DNA of 64,000 nucleotides. Origin: Gammaproteobacteria bacterium. Lineage in GTDB: Bacteria > Pseudomonadota > Gammaproteobacteria > Steroidobacterales > GCA-2729495. Where the stretch lies: the NCBI GenBank assembly GCA_015709695.1, contig CP054183.1:1352992-1416991 (forward strand), written 5' to 3'. Below the pieces are notes generated by a model. The model saw only the letters and a list, made by a program, of their open reading frames with translations. It was not told the origin of the DNA and searched no databases. Positions 9,170-17,833 of this stretch are shown here, piece after piece (the stretch's first letter is position 1; each line of letters opens with the position of its first letter). The position numbers were made by a program, and so were the translations under genes.

Positions 9170-9685
9170 TCAGAAATCAGCGTCCCAGTCGACTTCCATC
9201 GTGCCGGCGGCGAGGTCGACCGTCTTCACCACCGTAGCCAGGAAGGGCACCAGCCGCCGGCGCTCCCCCCTGACCACCAGGACGTCATTGGCGCCCGTGT
9301 CCATGATGTCCTCGACCCGGCCCAGTTCCCTGCCGTCCCTGTCGCATACCCGCAGTCCGATCAGGTCGGAGCAGTAGTACTCGCCCTCGGCGGTTCGGCC
9401 GAATCGTCCGCGTGGCACACGGATGGCCGAGCCGATCAGGGCACGGGCCCGGTCACGGTCATCGATACCAGCCAGGCGGGCGATGATTCCTCGCCCGTGC
9501 ATGGCTCCATCCAGCACCGCGTACTCCCCCTGCTGGCCGTCTCCGACCAGCCAGGGACCATACCCCAGGATGTTTTCCGGCGGGTCGGTGTACGAATAGA
9601 TCCTGACCCAGCCCTTGACTCCGAAGATGCCCGAAATTCGTCCGACCAGAACCTGCGCTTCCGCGGCCTCGGCCGGCTTGTCCAC
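9170..9685 (-). CDS. rimM: 16S rRNA processing protein RimM
   Basis: A 171-residue protein with an N-terminal RimM barrel (VLVGRISGIFGVKGWVRIYS) and a C-terminal PRC-barrel (CDRDGRELGRVEDI, GANDVLVV, LVPFLATVVKTVDL). RimM helps mature the 30S head and binds S19. No ATG is available at the family N-terminus. I chose GTG at 9685 (VDKPAEAAEAQVLVG), which has AGGGT upstream and lies 40 bases after the rpsP stop. The longer in-frame extension runs through rpsP and was rejected. Confidence 0.93.
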   Translation of the reverse strand: MDKPAEAAEAQVLVGRISGIFGVKGWVRIYSYTDPPENILGYGPWLVGDGQQGEYAVLDGAMHGRGIIARLAGIDDRDRARALIGSAIRVPRGRFGRTAEGEYYCSDLIGLRVCDRDGRELGRVEDIMDTGANDVLVVRGERRRLVPFLATVVKTVDLAAGTMEVDWDADF

Positions 9686-9725
9686 CAGGTTACCCTGCGC
9701 GGAGCTTGCGTATTCCGCGCCGCAC

Positions 9726-10001
9726 TCAGGCGGCTGCGGCCCCCGTCGCGGCCTGCTGGGCCGCACGGTAATCATCCAGCAGTCCGGAAACACGGGCCGA
9801 GAGCTGCGCACCCTGGCCTGTCCAGTACTCGACGCGGGCCAGGTCGATCTGCAACGCCGTATCGCGGCCGGTCGCAATCGGATTGAAGAACCCGAGCCGC
9901 TCCAGGTACCGCCCATCGCGCCGGTTGCGATGATCGGTCGCGACGATGTGATAGAAGGGCCGCTTGGTCGTGCCGCCGCGGCTCAGTCGAATGGTCACCA
10001 T
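9726..10001 (-). CDS. rpsP: 30S ribosomal protein S16
   Basis: A 91-residue protein beginning [20 protein letters not shown] and continuing with [10 protein letters not shown], the unmistakable S16 core. S16 is an early 30S assembly protein. It has a good ribosome site (AGAGGAAGAG) ahead of the ATG at 10001. It is the first gene of the rpsP-rimM-trmD-rplS cluster. Its upstream region (10002-10130) separates it from ffh and probably holds the operon promoter. Confidence 0.97.
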   Translation of the reverse strand: MVTIRLSRGGTTKRPFYHIVATDHRNRRDGRYLERLGFFNPIATGRDTALQIDLARVEYWTGQGAQLSARVSGLLDDYRAAQQAATGAAAA

Positions 10002-10065
10002 GCTCAGTCTCTTCCTCTGGTTTTCGCTGCGCCGGCGATGCCTGACTCCAGGGATCTGACGCTCG

Positions 10066-10085
10066 CGTAAACGGTGGATTTTACG
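10066..10085. promoter_or_regulatory. Small inverted repeat in the rpsP leader region
   Basis: CGTAAA at 10066-10071 and TTTACG at 10080-10085 form an inverted repeat with an 8-base spacer, in the 129-base gap between ffh and rpsP. On the minus strand one arm overlaps a TAAAAT sequence that could be a -10 element for rpsP. I see no convincing -35 element. The function is unknown; it could be an operator, part of a leader structure or chance. Confidence 0.25.
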
Positions 10086-10130
10086 GGAATCTCCCGCCCG
10101 CTGCACAGCCTATCGCGAATAAATCCCGAG

Positions 10131-11492
10131 TCAGTGGCCGGTGAACCGCCCGGGCCCGCCCGGCATGTTGCGCAGGGCCTTCTGCAGGCCGCCCCTGGAG
10201 AATCGCTTCATCACTTTCTGCATCTGCTCATGCTGCTTCAGCAGGCGGTTGACATCCGGTACGCCAACCCCCGCGCCGCGCGCAATGCGCTGGCGACGCG
10301 ACCCATTGATACTCTTGGGAAAACGGCGCTCCGTCGGGGTCATCGAGTTGATGATCGCTATCTGGCGCCGGAGGGCTGCGGGGTCCATCTGGCCAGCCAG
10401 CTTGTTGGCGGACATCCCGCCTGGCAGCGGTAGCTTGGCCAGCAGGCTTTCGATGCCGCCCATGCCCATCATTTGCTGAAGCTGGTCGCGCAGGTCGGCC
10501 AGGTCGAAGCCCTGTCCCTTGCCCACCTTGCGCGCGAGCCGTTCGGCCTCGGCCTTGTCCACTTTCTGGCCGAGGTCTTCGACCAGCCCGAGGACATCAC
10601 CCATGCCCAGGATGCGTGTCGCCATGCGTTCCGGCACGAAGGGCTCTAGCGCCGGCAGCTTCTCCCCGGTGCCCACGAACTTGATGGGCTGGCCGGTGAC
10701 AGCGCGTGCCGAGAGTGCGGCACCGCCGCGGGCATCGCCATCGGCCTTGGTGAGGATGATGCCCGTAACCGGCAAGGTCTCGGCAAAGGCGCGGGCGGCG
10801 TTGACCGCATCCTGCCCCGCCATGCTGTCGAGGACGAACAGCGTCTCAGCGGGGCTGGTCAATGCATGCAGTTCCCGCAGCTCCGCCAGCAACTCGTCAT
10901 CCAGCCGCGTGCGGCCGGCCGTGTCGAGGATGAGCACATCCGCCTGCTCGCGTCTCGCAAGCTCCATGGCGCGCCTGGCGATGTCCGCCGGGCGTTCGCT
11001 GGGGCTCGACGGGGCACAGCTCACCCCTGCCTGCCCTGCGAGGCGCTCGAGTTGCAACATCGCCGCGGGCCGGCGCGTATCCAGGCTGACCAGCATCGGC
11101 CGGCGCCCCATGCGCTCCTTGAGGTAGACAGCAAGCTTGCCGGCACTGGTGGTCTTGCCACCGCCCTGGAGTCCCACCAGCAGGATCGGCACCGGTGGCT
11201 GGTGGCGCAGGTTGATCGCGGCCGGCTCGGTTCCGAGCTGGCTGGCGATTTCCTGCTGGAGGATGGCAATGAATGCCTGGCCCGGGGTGAGGCTGCGGTT
11301 GATCTCGGTGCCGATCGCCCGCGCTTGGACACGGTCGATCAGGTCGCGAACCACGGGAAGGGCGACGTCGGCCTCGATGAGCGCCCGCCTGACCTCGCGC
11401 ACCGCTTCCTGGATGTTCTCATCAGTCAGCCGCCCACGTCCGCGGACGTGGTCCACGACCTGACGCAGCCTGTCGGTCAGATTGGCGAACAA
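10131..11492 (-). CDS. ffh: Signal recognition particle GTPase Ffh (SRP54)
   Basis: The protein component of SRP, which targets inner-membrane proteins to the FtsY receptor. N domain, then GTPase domain with GLQGGGKTT (P-loop), DTRRPAA, DTAGRT and TKADGDARGG, then a methionine-rich M domain with many Met residues (QQMMGMGG, MTPTERRFP, RRQRIARGAG) that binds 4.5S RNA and signal peptides. I choose TTG at 11492, giving MFANLTDRL, the normal family N-terminus. An AGGAG at 11500-11504 sits seven bases before it, whereas it lies too close to the GTG at 11498. Length is then 453 residues. Confidence 0.96.
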   Translation of the reverse strand: MFANLTDRLRQVVDHVRGRGRLTDENIQEAVREVRRALIEADVALPVVRDLIDRVQARAIGTEINRSLTPGQAFIAILQQEIASQLGTEPAAINLRHQPPVPILLVGLQGGGKTTSAGKLAVYLKERMGRRPMLVSLDTRRPAAMLQLERLAGQAGVSCAPSSPSERPADIARRAMELARREQADVLILDTAGRTRLDDELLAELRELHALTSPAETLFVLDSMAGQDAVNAARAFAETLPVTGIILTKADGDARGGAALSARAVTGQPIKFVGTGEKLPALEPFVPERMATRILGMGDVLGLVEDLGQKVDKAEAERLARKVGKGQGFDLADLRDQLQQMMGMGGIESLLAKLPLPGGMSANKLAGQMDPAALRRQIAIINSMTPTERRFPKSINGSRRQRIARGAGVGVPDVNRLLKQHEQMQKVMKRFSRGGLQKALRNMPGGPGRFTGH

Positions 11493-11499
11493 GCGCACA

Positions 11500-11504
11500 C
11501 TCCT
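11500..11504 (-). promoter_or_regulatory. Ribosome binding site deciding the TTG start of ffh
   Basis: AGGAG on the minus strand is seven bases from TTG (11492) but only one base from GTG (11498). This spacing, plus the family N-terminus MFxNLTDRL, supports TTG as the true start. Confidence 0.6.
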
Positions 11505-11664
11505 GTGATCGATGGCCCGGCGTTGCCGGTGTTTGCCGGCATTTTAGCGGCAAATGCCACCAGCGTCCCGCGGGCAGTCCTGGCCGGCAGCCGCCTTCCT
11601 TGACATCGGCGGCAGCCATTCGCAACGATGGATCCTTATCCCCCAGACAGGAGCATTCCTCACC

Positions 11665-12969
11665 TTGGGCATTGACATCCCGCTGGGCACGCTTTTCGGG
11701 TCCATGCTCTTTCTCCTGCTTTGCTCCGCATTTTTCTCCGGAACCGAAACGGCCCTGATGTCGGTGAACCGCTACCGGTTGCGGCATCTCGCAAGTACCG
11801 GCCATCGCGGTGCCCGCTTCGCCGAGAACCTGCTGAAACGACCGGACCGCCTGATCGGCGTCATCCTGTTCTGCAACAACCTGGTCAACAACGCGCTGGC
11901 CGGCATCGTCACCGTGGCAGCCATGCAGCTCGGCGGCCCGGCTGCTGCGGCGATTGGCACCGTGGTCGTCACCATTGCCGTCCTGATCTTCGGAGAAGTG
12001 ACACCCAAGACCTACGCGGCGGTGCGGCCCGAGCGCGTGGCATTCACCGGCGCCTATTTCTATCACTTCCTGCTGCGGTTCCTGCTGCCGGTCAGCTGGT
12101 CAGTTGCCCTCATCACGTTGTTTTCGAATGGCTTGCTGCGCCTGCTGGGGATGCGCCCGGAGGACAGTGCCGGCCACAACCTCACCATCGAGGAGCTGCG
12201 GACGATACTGGCGGAATCTGGTGCGCTGCTGCCGCGCAAGCGGCACGAGATCATGATGCGCGTACTGGAACTGGGCGAGATCACCGTCGAGGACATCATG
12301 ATCCCGCAGAGCGAGGTGGTCGGCATCGACCTCACCGACGACTGGGAGAAGATCATCGCCACCATACGCGGCAGTGGCTACACGAGGTTGCCGGTCTATC
12401 GCGAGGCGATCGACAACGTCGTCGGGTTGCTGCACGTCAAGAGGCTCATCGCCCATCCCAACTCCGAGAAGCTGTCAGCCACCGTCCTCGAATCACTGCT
12501 GGACGAGCCGTATTTCGTGCCGGAAGGCACGCCGCTGAACAAGCAGCTGGTGCAGTTCCAGCGCAGTCGCCAGCGAACCGGCTTCGTCGTCGACGAATAT
12601 GGCGACATCCAGGGGATCGTCACGCTGGAGGACCTGCTGGAGGAAATCGTCGGCGACTTCACCAGCGAGCCAGCGGATGCCGGTCCCAGCCTCCCGCGCC
12701 CGGATACCGCTTCCGGAGGCTACATCATCGATGCCAGCGCCAACGTCCGGGTCCTCAACCGCACCATGCACTGGAGCCTGCCGACAGACGGTCCCAAGAC
12801 CCTCAACGGCCTGATTCTGGAGAAGCTCGGCAGCATTCCCCGCAAGGGGACCGGCCTGATGCTCAACGGCTACGCGGTCGAAATCCTGCAGACCAGCGGC
12901 AACGTCGTGGAAACCGTCCGCATCCGCCAGCCGGAGGAAGCACCACCCGGCCTTGCCCGCGAAGCCTAG
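11665..12969 (+). CDS. CNNM/DUF21-CBS domain membrane protein (HlyC/CorC family, CorB-like)
   Basis: An integral membrane protein with an N-terminal DUF21/CNNM domain of about four helices (FFSGTETALMSVNRYRL, FCNNLVNNALAG), a pair of CBS domains (EDIMIPQSEVVGID to GFVVDEYGDIQGIVTLEDLLEEIVGD) and a C-terminal CorC/HlyC domain. Members are linked to Mg2+ or Co2+ homeostasis; E. coli CorB (YfjD) also lies near ffh. Family alignment favours TTG at 11665 (MGIDIPLGTLF) with AGGAG 11 bases upstream, giving 434 residues. An ATG at 11554 would add 37 unconvincing residues. The stop codon overlaps that of radA in CTAG. Confidence 0.88.
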   Translation: MGIDIPLGTLFGSMLFLLLCSAFFSGTETALMSVNRYRLRHLASTGHRGARFAENLLKRPDRLIGVILFCNNLVNNALAGIVTVAAMQLGGPAAAAIGTVVVTIAVLIFGEVTPKTYAAVRPERVAFTGAYFYHFLLRFLLPVSWSVALITLFSNGLLRLLGMRPEDSAGHNLTIEELRTILAESGALLPRKRHEIMMRVLELGEITVEDIMIPQSEVVGIDLTDDWEKIIATIRGSGYTRLPVYREAIDNVVGLLHVKRLIAHPNSEKLSATVLESLLDEPYFVPEGTPLNKQLVQFQRSRQRTGFVVDEYGDIQGIVTLEDLLEEIVGDFTSEPADAGPSLPRPDTASGGYIIDASANVRVLNRTMHWSLPTDGPKTLNGLILEKLGSIPRKGTGLMLNGYAVEILQTSGNVVETVRIRQPEEAPPGLAREA

Positions 12970-14324
12970 CCCGCTGCAAGGGACAGGGCGTGCAGCGCCT
13001 CGGCCAGGCGCGTCACGCCGACGACCTCGATTCCGGGCACGGGACGGCGTGCAAGGTTTGCCCGCGGAACTATCGCGCGCCTGAAGCCCAGCTTCGCCGC
13101 CTCGCGTATACGCTCCTCGCCGAAAGCCACTGGCCGGATCTCGCCACCGAGACCCACTTCACCGAAGACCACCGTGGCGGCTGGCAGCACCGTCCCGCGC
13201 TGGCTCGATGCCACCGCGGCGAGCAGGGCCAGATCCGCGGCGGTTTCGCTCACCCGTACACCTCCAACGACATTCACGAACACGTCATCGTCGTGAGTGT
13301 CGAGCCCACCATGCCGATGCAGGGCCGCCAGGAGCAATACCAGGCGATTCTGGTCCACCCCGACCGCCAGCCGCCGGGACGCACCCCCGCCCCCCCGGTC
13401 CGTCAGCGCCTGCACTTCGACGACCAGCGGCCGCGTTCCCTGGTGCAGGACGGTGACCGCCGCTCCCGCCACCCGCTCCCCGGGGGGCGAGAGGAAGATG
13501 GCCGAGGGATTGCGCACCTCGCGCAATCCCTCTTCGCCCATGGCGAAGATGCCGAGCTCGTTCGCCGCGCCAAACCGGTTCTTCACCGATCTCAGCAGAC
13601 GATACCGGCTGCTGGTCTCGTCCTCGAAATACAGGACTGCGTCCACCATGTGCTCGAGCATCCGCGGGCCGGCAATGACGCCCTCCTTGGTCACGTGACC
13701 GACGAGGATGATGGCTACCCCCGCTGTTTTGGCCAGCTGGATCAGCCTTGCCGTGCACTCACGAAGCTGACTCGGCGATCCGGGTGCCGCCGACACGGAA
13801 TCCGCCAGCATTGTCTGGATGGAATCGATGATCAGGCAGGCGCTGCGCAGCTGCCTGGCCGCGTCCACCACCTCCTCCACGCTGGTCGTGGCCATGACCG
13901 TCACCGCTGCCGGGTCGAGGCCCAGCCGGCGCGCACGCAGGGCCAGCTGGTCAGCCGATTCCTCGCCGCTGACATAGAGTGTCGGCCAGTCCGCCTGACT
14001 GATGCCGGCCACCTGCAACAGCAACGTCGACTTGCCGATGCCGGGAGCGCCCCCCACGAGGACGATGGACCCCGGGACCAGGCCACCGCCGAGAACGCGG
14101 TCGAACTCACCGATGCCTGTCGGCCGCCGCTCCACCCCCAGCGGGCGCAGGTCCGCCAACCGGGTGGGGCGCGCCTCGGGTCGCTGCCGCGACGCGTTCG
14201 GTTCGAGTGTCCGGGCCTCGGGATCCAGGCTGTTCCAGGCACCGCAGGCGGGGCACTGGCCCTGCCATTTCAGGCTGGTCGAGCCGCATTCCCTGCAGCT
14301 GTAGGCGATCTGTGTTCTGGCCAT
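12966..14324 (-). CDS. radA: DNA repair protein RadA
   Basis: A 452-residue protein with an N-terminal C4 zinc finger (CRECG, CPACG), a RecA-like ATPase (GGAPGIGKSTLLLQ at about 93-106), the RadA-specific KNRFG motif (VKNRFGAANELG) and a C-terminal Lon-like domain (FVNVVGGVRVSE). RadA is a branch-migration helicase that extends D-loops in recombinational repair. It is transcribed divergently from the signalling kinase, and its stop codon shares the tetranucleotide CTAG with the convergent CNNM gene. Confidence 0.97.
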   Translation of the reverse strand: MARTQIAYSCRECGSTSLKWQGQCPACGAWNSLDPEARTLEPNASRQRPEARPTRLADLRPLGVERRPTGIGEFDRVLGGGLVPGSIVLVGGAPGIGKSTLLLQVAGISQADWPTLYVSGEESADQLALRARRLGLDPAAVTVMATTSVEEVVDAARQLRSACLIIDSIQTMLADSVSAAPGSPSQLRECTARLIQLAKTAGVAIILVGHVTKEGVIAGPRMLEHMVDAVLYFEDETSSRYRLLRSVKNRFGAANELGIFAMGEEGLREVRNPSAIFLSPPGERVAGAAVTVLHQGTRPLVVEVQALTDRGGGGASRRLAVGVDQNRLVLLLAALHRHGGLDTHDDDVFVNVVGGVRVSETAADLALLAAVASSQRGTVLPAATVVFGEVGLGGEIRPVAFGEERIREAAKLGFRRAIVPRANLARRPVPGIEVVGVTRLAEALHALSLAAG

Positions 14325-14429
14325 GGGAACTGTGATCCTGCTCTCACCGGCGGCTGCCCGGCCAGTCGCAAATGACGCCGGCCACGGGAGAATCCCAACC
14401 GGTTCTCAGTCGTCGGCCGGCGCGGCCGA

Positions 14430-14435
14430 TACTAT
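14430..14435 (+). promoter_or_regulatory. Candidate -10 element directly upstream of the kinase start
   Basis: TACTAT ends seven bases before the ATG at 14442, so transcription would begin at or within a base of the start codon. No ribosome binding site precedes that ATG. No good -35 hexamer at 16-18 bp is visible. This suggests a leaderless kinase message but does not prove it. Confidence 0.35.
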
Positions 14436-14441
14436 GTCGAA

Positions 14442-17003
14442 ATGCGTGCGTGGGACAGCGTTACCAATGGTGGCTCGCTGCGGCCGGGGCCGGCTGGCCT
14501 GAGCATCCTGCTGGCCGGCGTACTGCTATCGCTCGCTCCGGTATCGACGCGCATCGAGCAGGGAATCTACGACCTCACCCAGGGCCTGCAAGGCGCTTCC
14601 GGCAGCCCGCAGGTCGTCATCGTCGATACCAGCCAGATCGACGAGGGTGCAGGCAGCCTGTGGGAGGCAACGAGCTTTCCCGATGTTCTCAGGGCCCTGG
14701 GCAAGGCAGGCGCGCGCCTGGTGATTGCGCTCGATCCGCCCCCCGCCGGTGATGCGCTGCCCGACGCTGCGCAACTCGCGGCGCTTGCCGAGATCGAGCG
14801 CCGCGGCGGCGCGGGTCCTGACGGCGGCGCCTTCGTGCGCCGGCTCACCGACATGCGTCGCCGTGCCGAATTGCACTCGGCAACCCTCGCCGCGATCGGC
14901 AGCCTGCGCAACATGATCCTCAGCGCCCCGACCTTCGAGGGCACGCGCGCCATGGGGGCCAGCGTGACGGGCGCTTGTGCGCGGCATCTCATCGAGGTCG
15001 TGTCGGACTCGCCGGATGCCAAAGCGGCCCCGATGCGACGCGTGCGTGCGGTGGCTGCGCCCGCAGACGCCATATGCCAGGTGGCGCTCGGCATGGGCCA
15101 CGCGGAATTCTGGCCGGACTCGGACGGCATCGTCCGCCGTCACGACCTGCTGGTGGGGACAGCCAGCGGACAACTGCCCTCGGTAGCGCTGCGCGCGGCA
15201 CTGGCGCTGACGTTCCCGAACGGCAAACCGCCCACGCTGGACGCGGAATCCATCCGCTGGGAGCAGCACCGTGTCCGTACCTCCGGTGGCGCCAGCGCAT
15301 TGCTGCGCTACTACCCCGGACACGAGCAGCAAACTGCCTTCGAGATCGTGCCTGCCGGGAAGTTGCTGGAGTCCGATGCGGCAGCACGGCGCGTTGCCGG
15401 CCACATCGTCATCCTCGGGCATGGCAGCCTGGCTGCCACCGACAGCGGCTACCCGACACCGCTCGAGGACCGCAGTACGCCGGCATTGCTGGTAGCCACC
15501 GCGCTGTCCAACATCCTGCAGGAGGATTACATCGTGCGGCCGCCCTGGCTGCAGTGGCTGGAGATCTCCCTCATGCTGATCATCGGCGCCGCCATCCTGC
15601 GCTGGGGCCGGACGATGCCGGCAGCGCTGACGGTCATGATCGGCCTGTTCGGTGCCGCCGCGATCCTGGCAATCGAAGCCTATCTGCTGCTCGGGCCCGG
15701 TCTCTGGGTTCACCTGGGCAGCGTCGCCGTGTTCACGGCCGTGGCCAGCGGTACCGTACGCCTCATGCACCCCGCGGCAACGCATGTCGGAGCACCCGTG
15801 CTGGCTGTCGCGGCCGCGGCAGGATCGCCGGCTCCCGCAATGGAACCGGGCAATGCTGCAGACGAGCTGGACATGGCGTTCTCCGTGCTGCGTCACCAGG
15901 CGCCCAGTGCCCACGTCAAGGAGCGCCTGTACGAAGTGGCCCTCGAGCATGCCCGCCAGCGCGACCTGGCCAAGGCGGAGCGCGTCCTGCGGCACCTGGC
16001 AGGAATCGATCCGGAATTCCGGCATGCTGGCGAGAAGCTGAAGAAGCTGGCCGGCCTGCGCAGCAGCCTGCAGGGCGGCCAGAGCGCGCCGCCTGAAGCG
16101 CCTTCGCTCCGCCCGGTGCTGAAGCCGACAACGGATGCGCCCGCGCTCAACGGCCAGACCATCGGACGCTACCAGATCGAGGACGCCATCGGCCGCGGCG
16201 CCATGGCGACTGTCTATCTCGGCCGTGACCCGAAGATCAACCGCCGTGTCGCCATCAAGACCATCGCCCTGGCCGAGGAATTCACGGATTCCGATCTGGT
16301 CAACGCCAAGACGCAGTTTCTGCGCGAGGCCGAGTCGGCCGGCCGGCTGAACCACCCGAACATCATCAGCATCTACGACGCTGGCGAAGATGGCCAGGTT
16401 GCCTACCTTGCCATGGAGTACTTCCCCGGCAAGTCCCTCAGCCACTACGCCCAGCCCGGCAACCTGCTGCCGCCACGCCGCGTCCTGGAACTGATGGCCC
16501 GGGCCGCGGAGGCACTGCACTACGCACATGGCCAGCATGTCGTGCATCGGGACGTGAAGCCTGCAAACATCATGTACGACCGCGAGACCGACGCCCTGAA
16601 GATCACGGACTTCGGCATTGCCCGGCTGACCGACAGCAGCCGCACCAAGACCGGCATCATCCTCGGCACGCCCTCCTACATGTCGCCGGAGCAACTGGCA
16701 GGCACGAACGTGACCGGGCAATCGGACCTGTTCTCCCTGGGTGTCACGCTGTACCAGTTGCTGACGGGCAACCCGCCCTTCCGGGCCGATTCCATACCGC
16801 GACTGATGCAGAAGATTGCCCACGAACGGCATCCGTCGGTCCGCGAAGTCCGTGACGACCTGCCGGCCTGCATCGACAGCGTGCTCGACCGGGCCCTCGC
16901 GAAGGACCCGTCGGACCGCTACCCCAGCGGCCGTGCCATGGCATTGGCGTTGCGCGACTGTTGTAGTAGGTTGGAAACATCGTCCCCCGCACGGACCTCA
17001 TGA
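14442..17003 (+). CDS. CHASE2-domain transmembrane Ser/Thr protein kinase
   Basis: An 853-residue kinase. An N-terminal membrane helix (about 18-35) leads into a CHASE2 extracytoplasmic sensor (about 40-345; VVIVDTSQID and GHIVILGHGS fit the fold). Three membrane helices follow (about 371-440), then a helical linker (about 473-540) and a Hanks-type kinase domain (about 577-840). Catalytic residues are intact: GRGAMATVYLG loop, K606 in VAIKT, HRDVKPAN (D704), DFG (723-725) and an activation loop rich in Ser/Thr. It overlaps the PP2C gene by four bases (ATGA). The signal sensed is unknown. Low similarity outside the domains cannot be judged by eye. Confidence 0.9.
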   Translation: MRAWDSVTNGGSLRPGPAGLSILLAGVLLSLAPVSTRIEQGIYDLTQGLQGASGSPQVVIVDTSQIDEGAGSLWEATSFPDVLRALGKAGARLVIALDPPPAGDALPDAAQLAALAEIERRGGAGPDGGAFVRRLTDMRRRAELHSATLAAIGSLRNMILSAPTFEGTRAMGASVTGACARHLIEVVSDSPDAKAAPMRRVRAVAAPADAICQVALGMGHAEFWPDSDGIVRRHDLLVGTASGQLPSVALRAALALTFPNGKPPTLDAESIRWEQHRVRTSGGASALLRYYPGHEQQTAFEIVPAGKLLESDAAARRVAGHIVILGHGSLAATDSGYPTPLEDRSTPALLVATALSNILQEDYIVRPPWLQWLEISLMLIIGAAILRWGRTMPAALTVMIGLFGAAAILAIEAYLLLGPGLWVHLGSVAVFTAVASGTVRLMHPAATHVGAPVLAVAAAAGSPAPAMEPGNAADELDMAFSVLRHQAPSAHVKERLYEVALEHARQRDLAKAERVLRHLAGIDPEFRHAGEKLKKLAGLRSSLQGGQSAPPEAPSLRPVLKPTTDAPALNGQTIGRYQIEDAIGRGAMATVYLGRDPKINRRVAIKTIALAEEFTDSDLVNAKTQFLREAESAGRLNHPNIISIYDAGEDGQVAYLAMEYFPGKSLSHYAQPGNLLPPRRVLELMARAAEALHYAHGQHVVHRDVKPANIMYDRETDALKITDFGIARLTDSSRTKTGIILGTPSYMSPEQLAGTNVTGQSDLFSLGVTLYQLLTGNPPFRADSIPRLMQKIAHERHPSVREVRDDLPACIDSVLDRALAKDPSDRYPSGRAMALALRDCCSRLETSSPARTS

Positions 17004-17824
17004 GCCTGCGAAACAAAATCCGCGCCGCGCAGCTCACGGATGTTGGCCGTGTGCGTGAGCACAACGAAGACGCCATAGGCGCCAACCTGGATACCGGGCT
17101 GCTCGTGCTCGCCGACGGCATGGGTGGCTACAATGCTGGCGAGGTGGCCAGCGGCATTGCCGTGCGGACGGTGCTGGAATTCGTGGGTGAAGCCTGTCGC
17201 CGCGAGGACCGCAGCGCCCTGGACCCCGAATCCCGCCTGATGCGCCAGTCCATCATCCTGCGCGATGCCGTGGCGCGGGCCAACAAGATCATCCACCAGA
17301 CCGCCAAGAGCCAGCCGCAGTGTGATGGCATGGGCACTACCATCGTCGCGCTGCTGTTCCACGACAACCGGGTATCCATCGCACACGTCGGCGACTCCCG
17401 CATCTATCGCCTGCGACGTGGCCGCTTCGAGCAGCTGACCATGGACCATTCCCTGCTCCAGGAGCTGGTGGACAGGGGCTATTACTCCCAGGAAGAGGCT
17501 GCCCGCTCCACCAACCGGAATTACGTGACCCGGGCCCTGGGAGTCGAGCCGGCCGTCCAGGTCGAGGTCCAGGAAGACCACGCCCTGCCGGGGGATATCT
17601 ACCTGATGTGCTCGGACGGCCTGCCGGACATGGTCGAAGATGAAGACATTCACTTAACGATCAGCACTTTTAATGCTAATCTTGAGATCGTTGGTCAGCA
17701 GCTGATCCAGCTCAGCAATGATCATGGGGGCAAGGACAACGTCTCGGTGATTCTGGCGCAGGTCGTCGAGCCTTTTCCGGCGCGGACAGGCCTGCTCACC
17801 AGGGTCAAGAGCATTTTTGGGTAG
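17000..17824 (+). CDS. PP2C-family Ser/Thr protein phosphatase (Stp1-like)
   Basis: A 274-residue soluble PPM phosphatase. Metal-binding and catalytic motifs are complete: REHNEDA near residue 20, LADGMGGYNAGE at about 37-48, GMGTTIVAL, AHVGDSRIYRLR, MCSDGLPDMVED and GKDNVSVIL. Such enzymes reverse phosphorylation by Hanks-type kinases, and this one overlaps the kinase stop (ATGA), so it is almost certainly its partner. The 3' part (about 17645-17700) has unusually AT-rich codons, including TTA for leucine, unlike the rest of the gene. The FHA gene follows after nine bases. Confidence 0.93.
   Translation: MSLRNKIRAAQLTDVGRVREHNEDAIGANLDTGLLVLADGMGGYNAGEVASGIAVRTVLEFVGEACRREDRSALDPESRLMRQSIILRDAVARANKIIHQTAKSQPQCDGMGTTIVALLFHDNRVSIAHVGDSRIYRLRRGRFEQLTMDHSLLQELVDRGYYSQEEAARSTNRNYVTRALGVEPAVQVEVQEDHALPGDIYLMCSDGLPDMVEDEDIHLTISTFNANLEIVGQQLIQLSNDHGGKDNVSVILAQVVEPFPARTGLLTRVKSIFG
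17654..17682 (+). promoter_or_regulatory. Weak candidate internal promoter for the FHA gene
   Basis: TTAACG (17654-17659) and TAATCT (17677-17682) are separated by 17 bp inside the AT-rich patch of the phosphatase gene. The match to the sigma-70 consensus is partial (4 of 6 and 3 of 6). If active it would transcribe the FHA gene about 150 bases downstream on its own. Confidence 0.25.
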
Positions 17825-17833
17825 CCTTTCACT

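Noticed and set aside
11721..14375. Plus-strand frame of 884 codons across the CNNM gene and radA
   Set aside because: It crosses two real genes in other frames and shows an Arg/Pro/His-rich, non-protein-like sequence.
14526..16832. Open frame of 768 codons antisense to the kinase gene
   Set aside because: No recognisable domain, and the kinase with intact catalytic motifs occupies the other strand.
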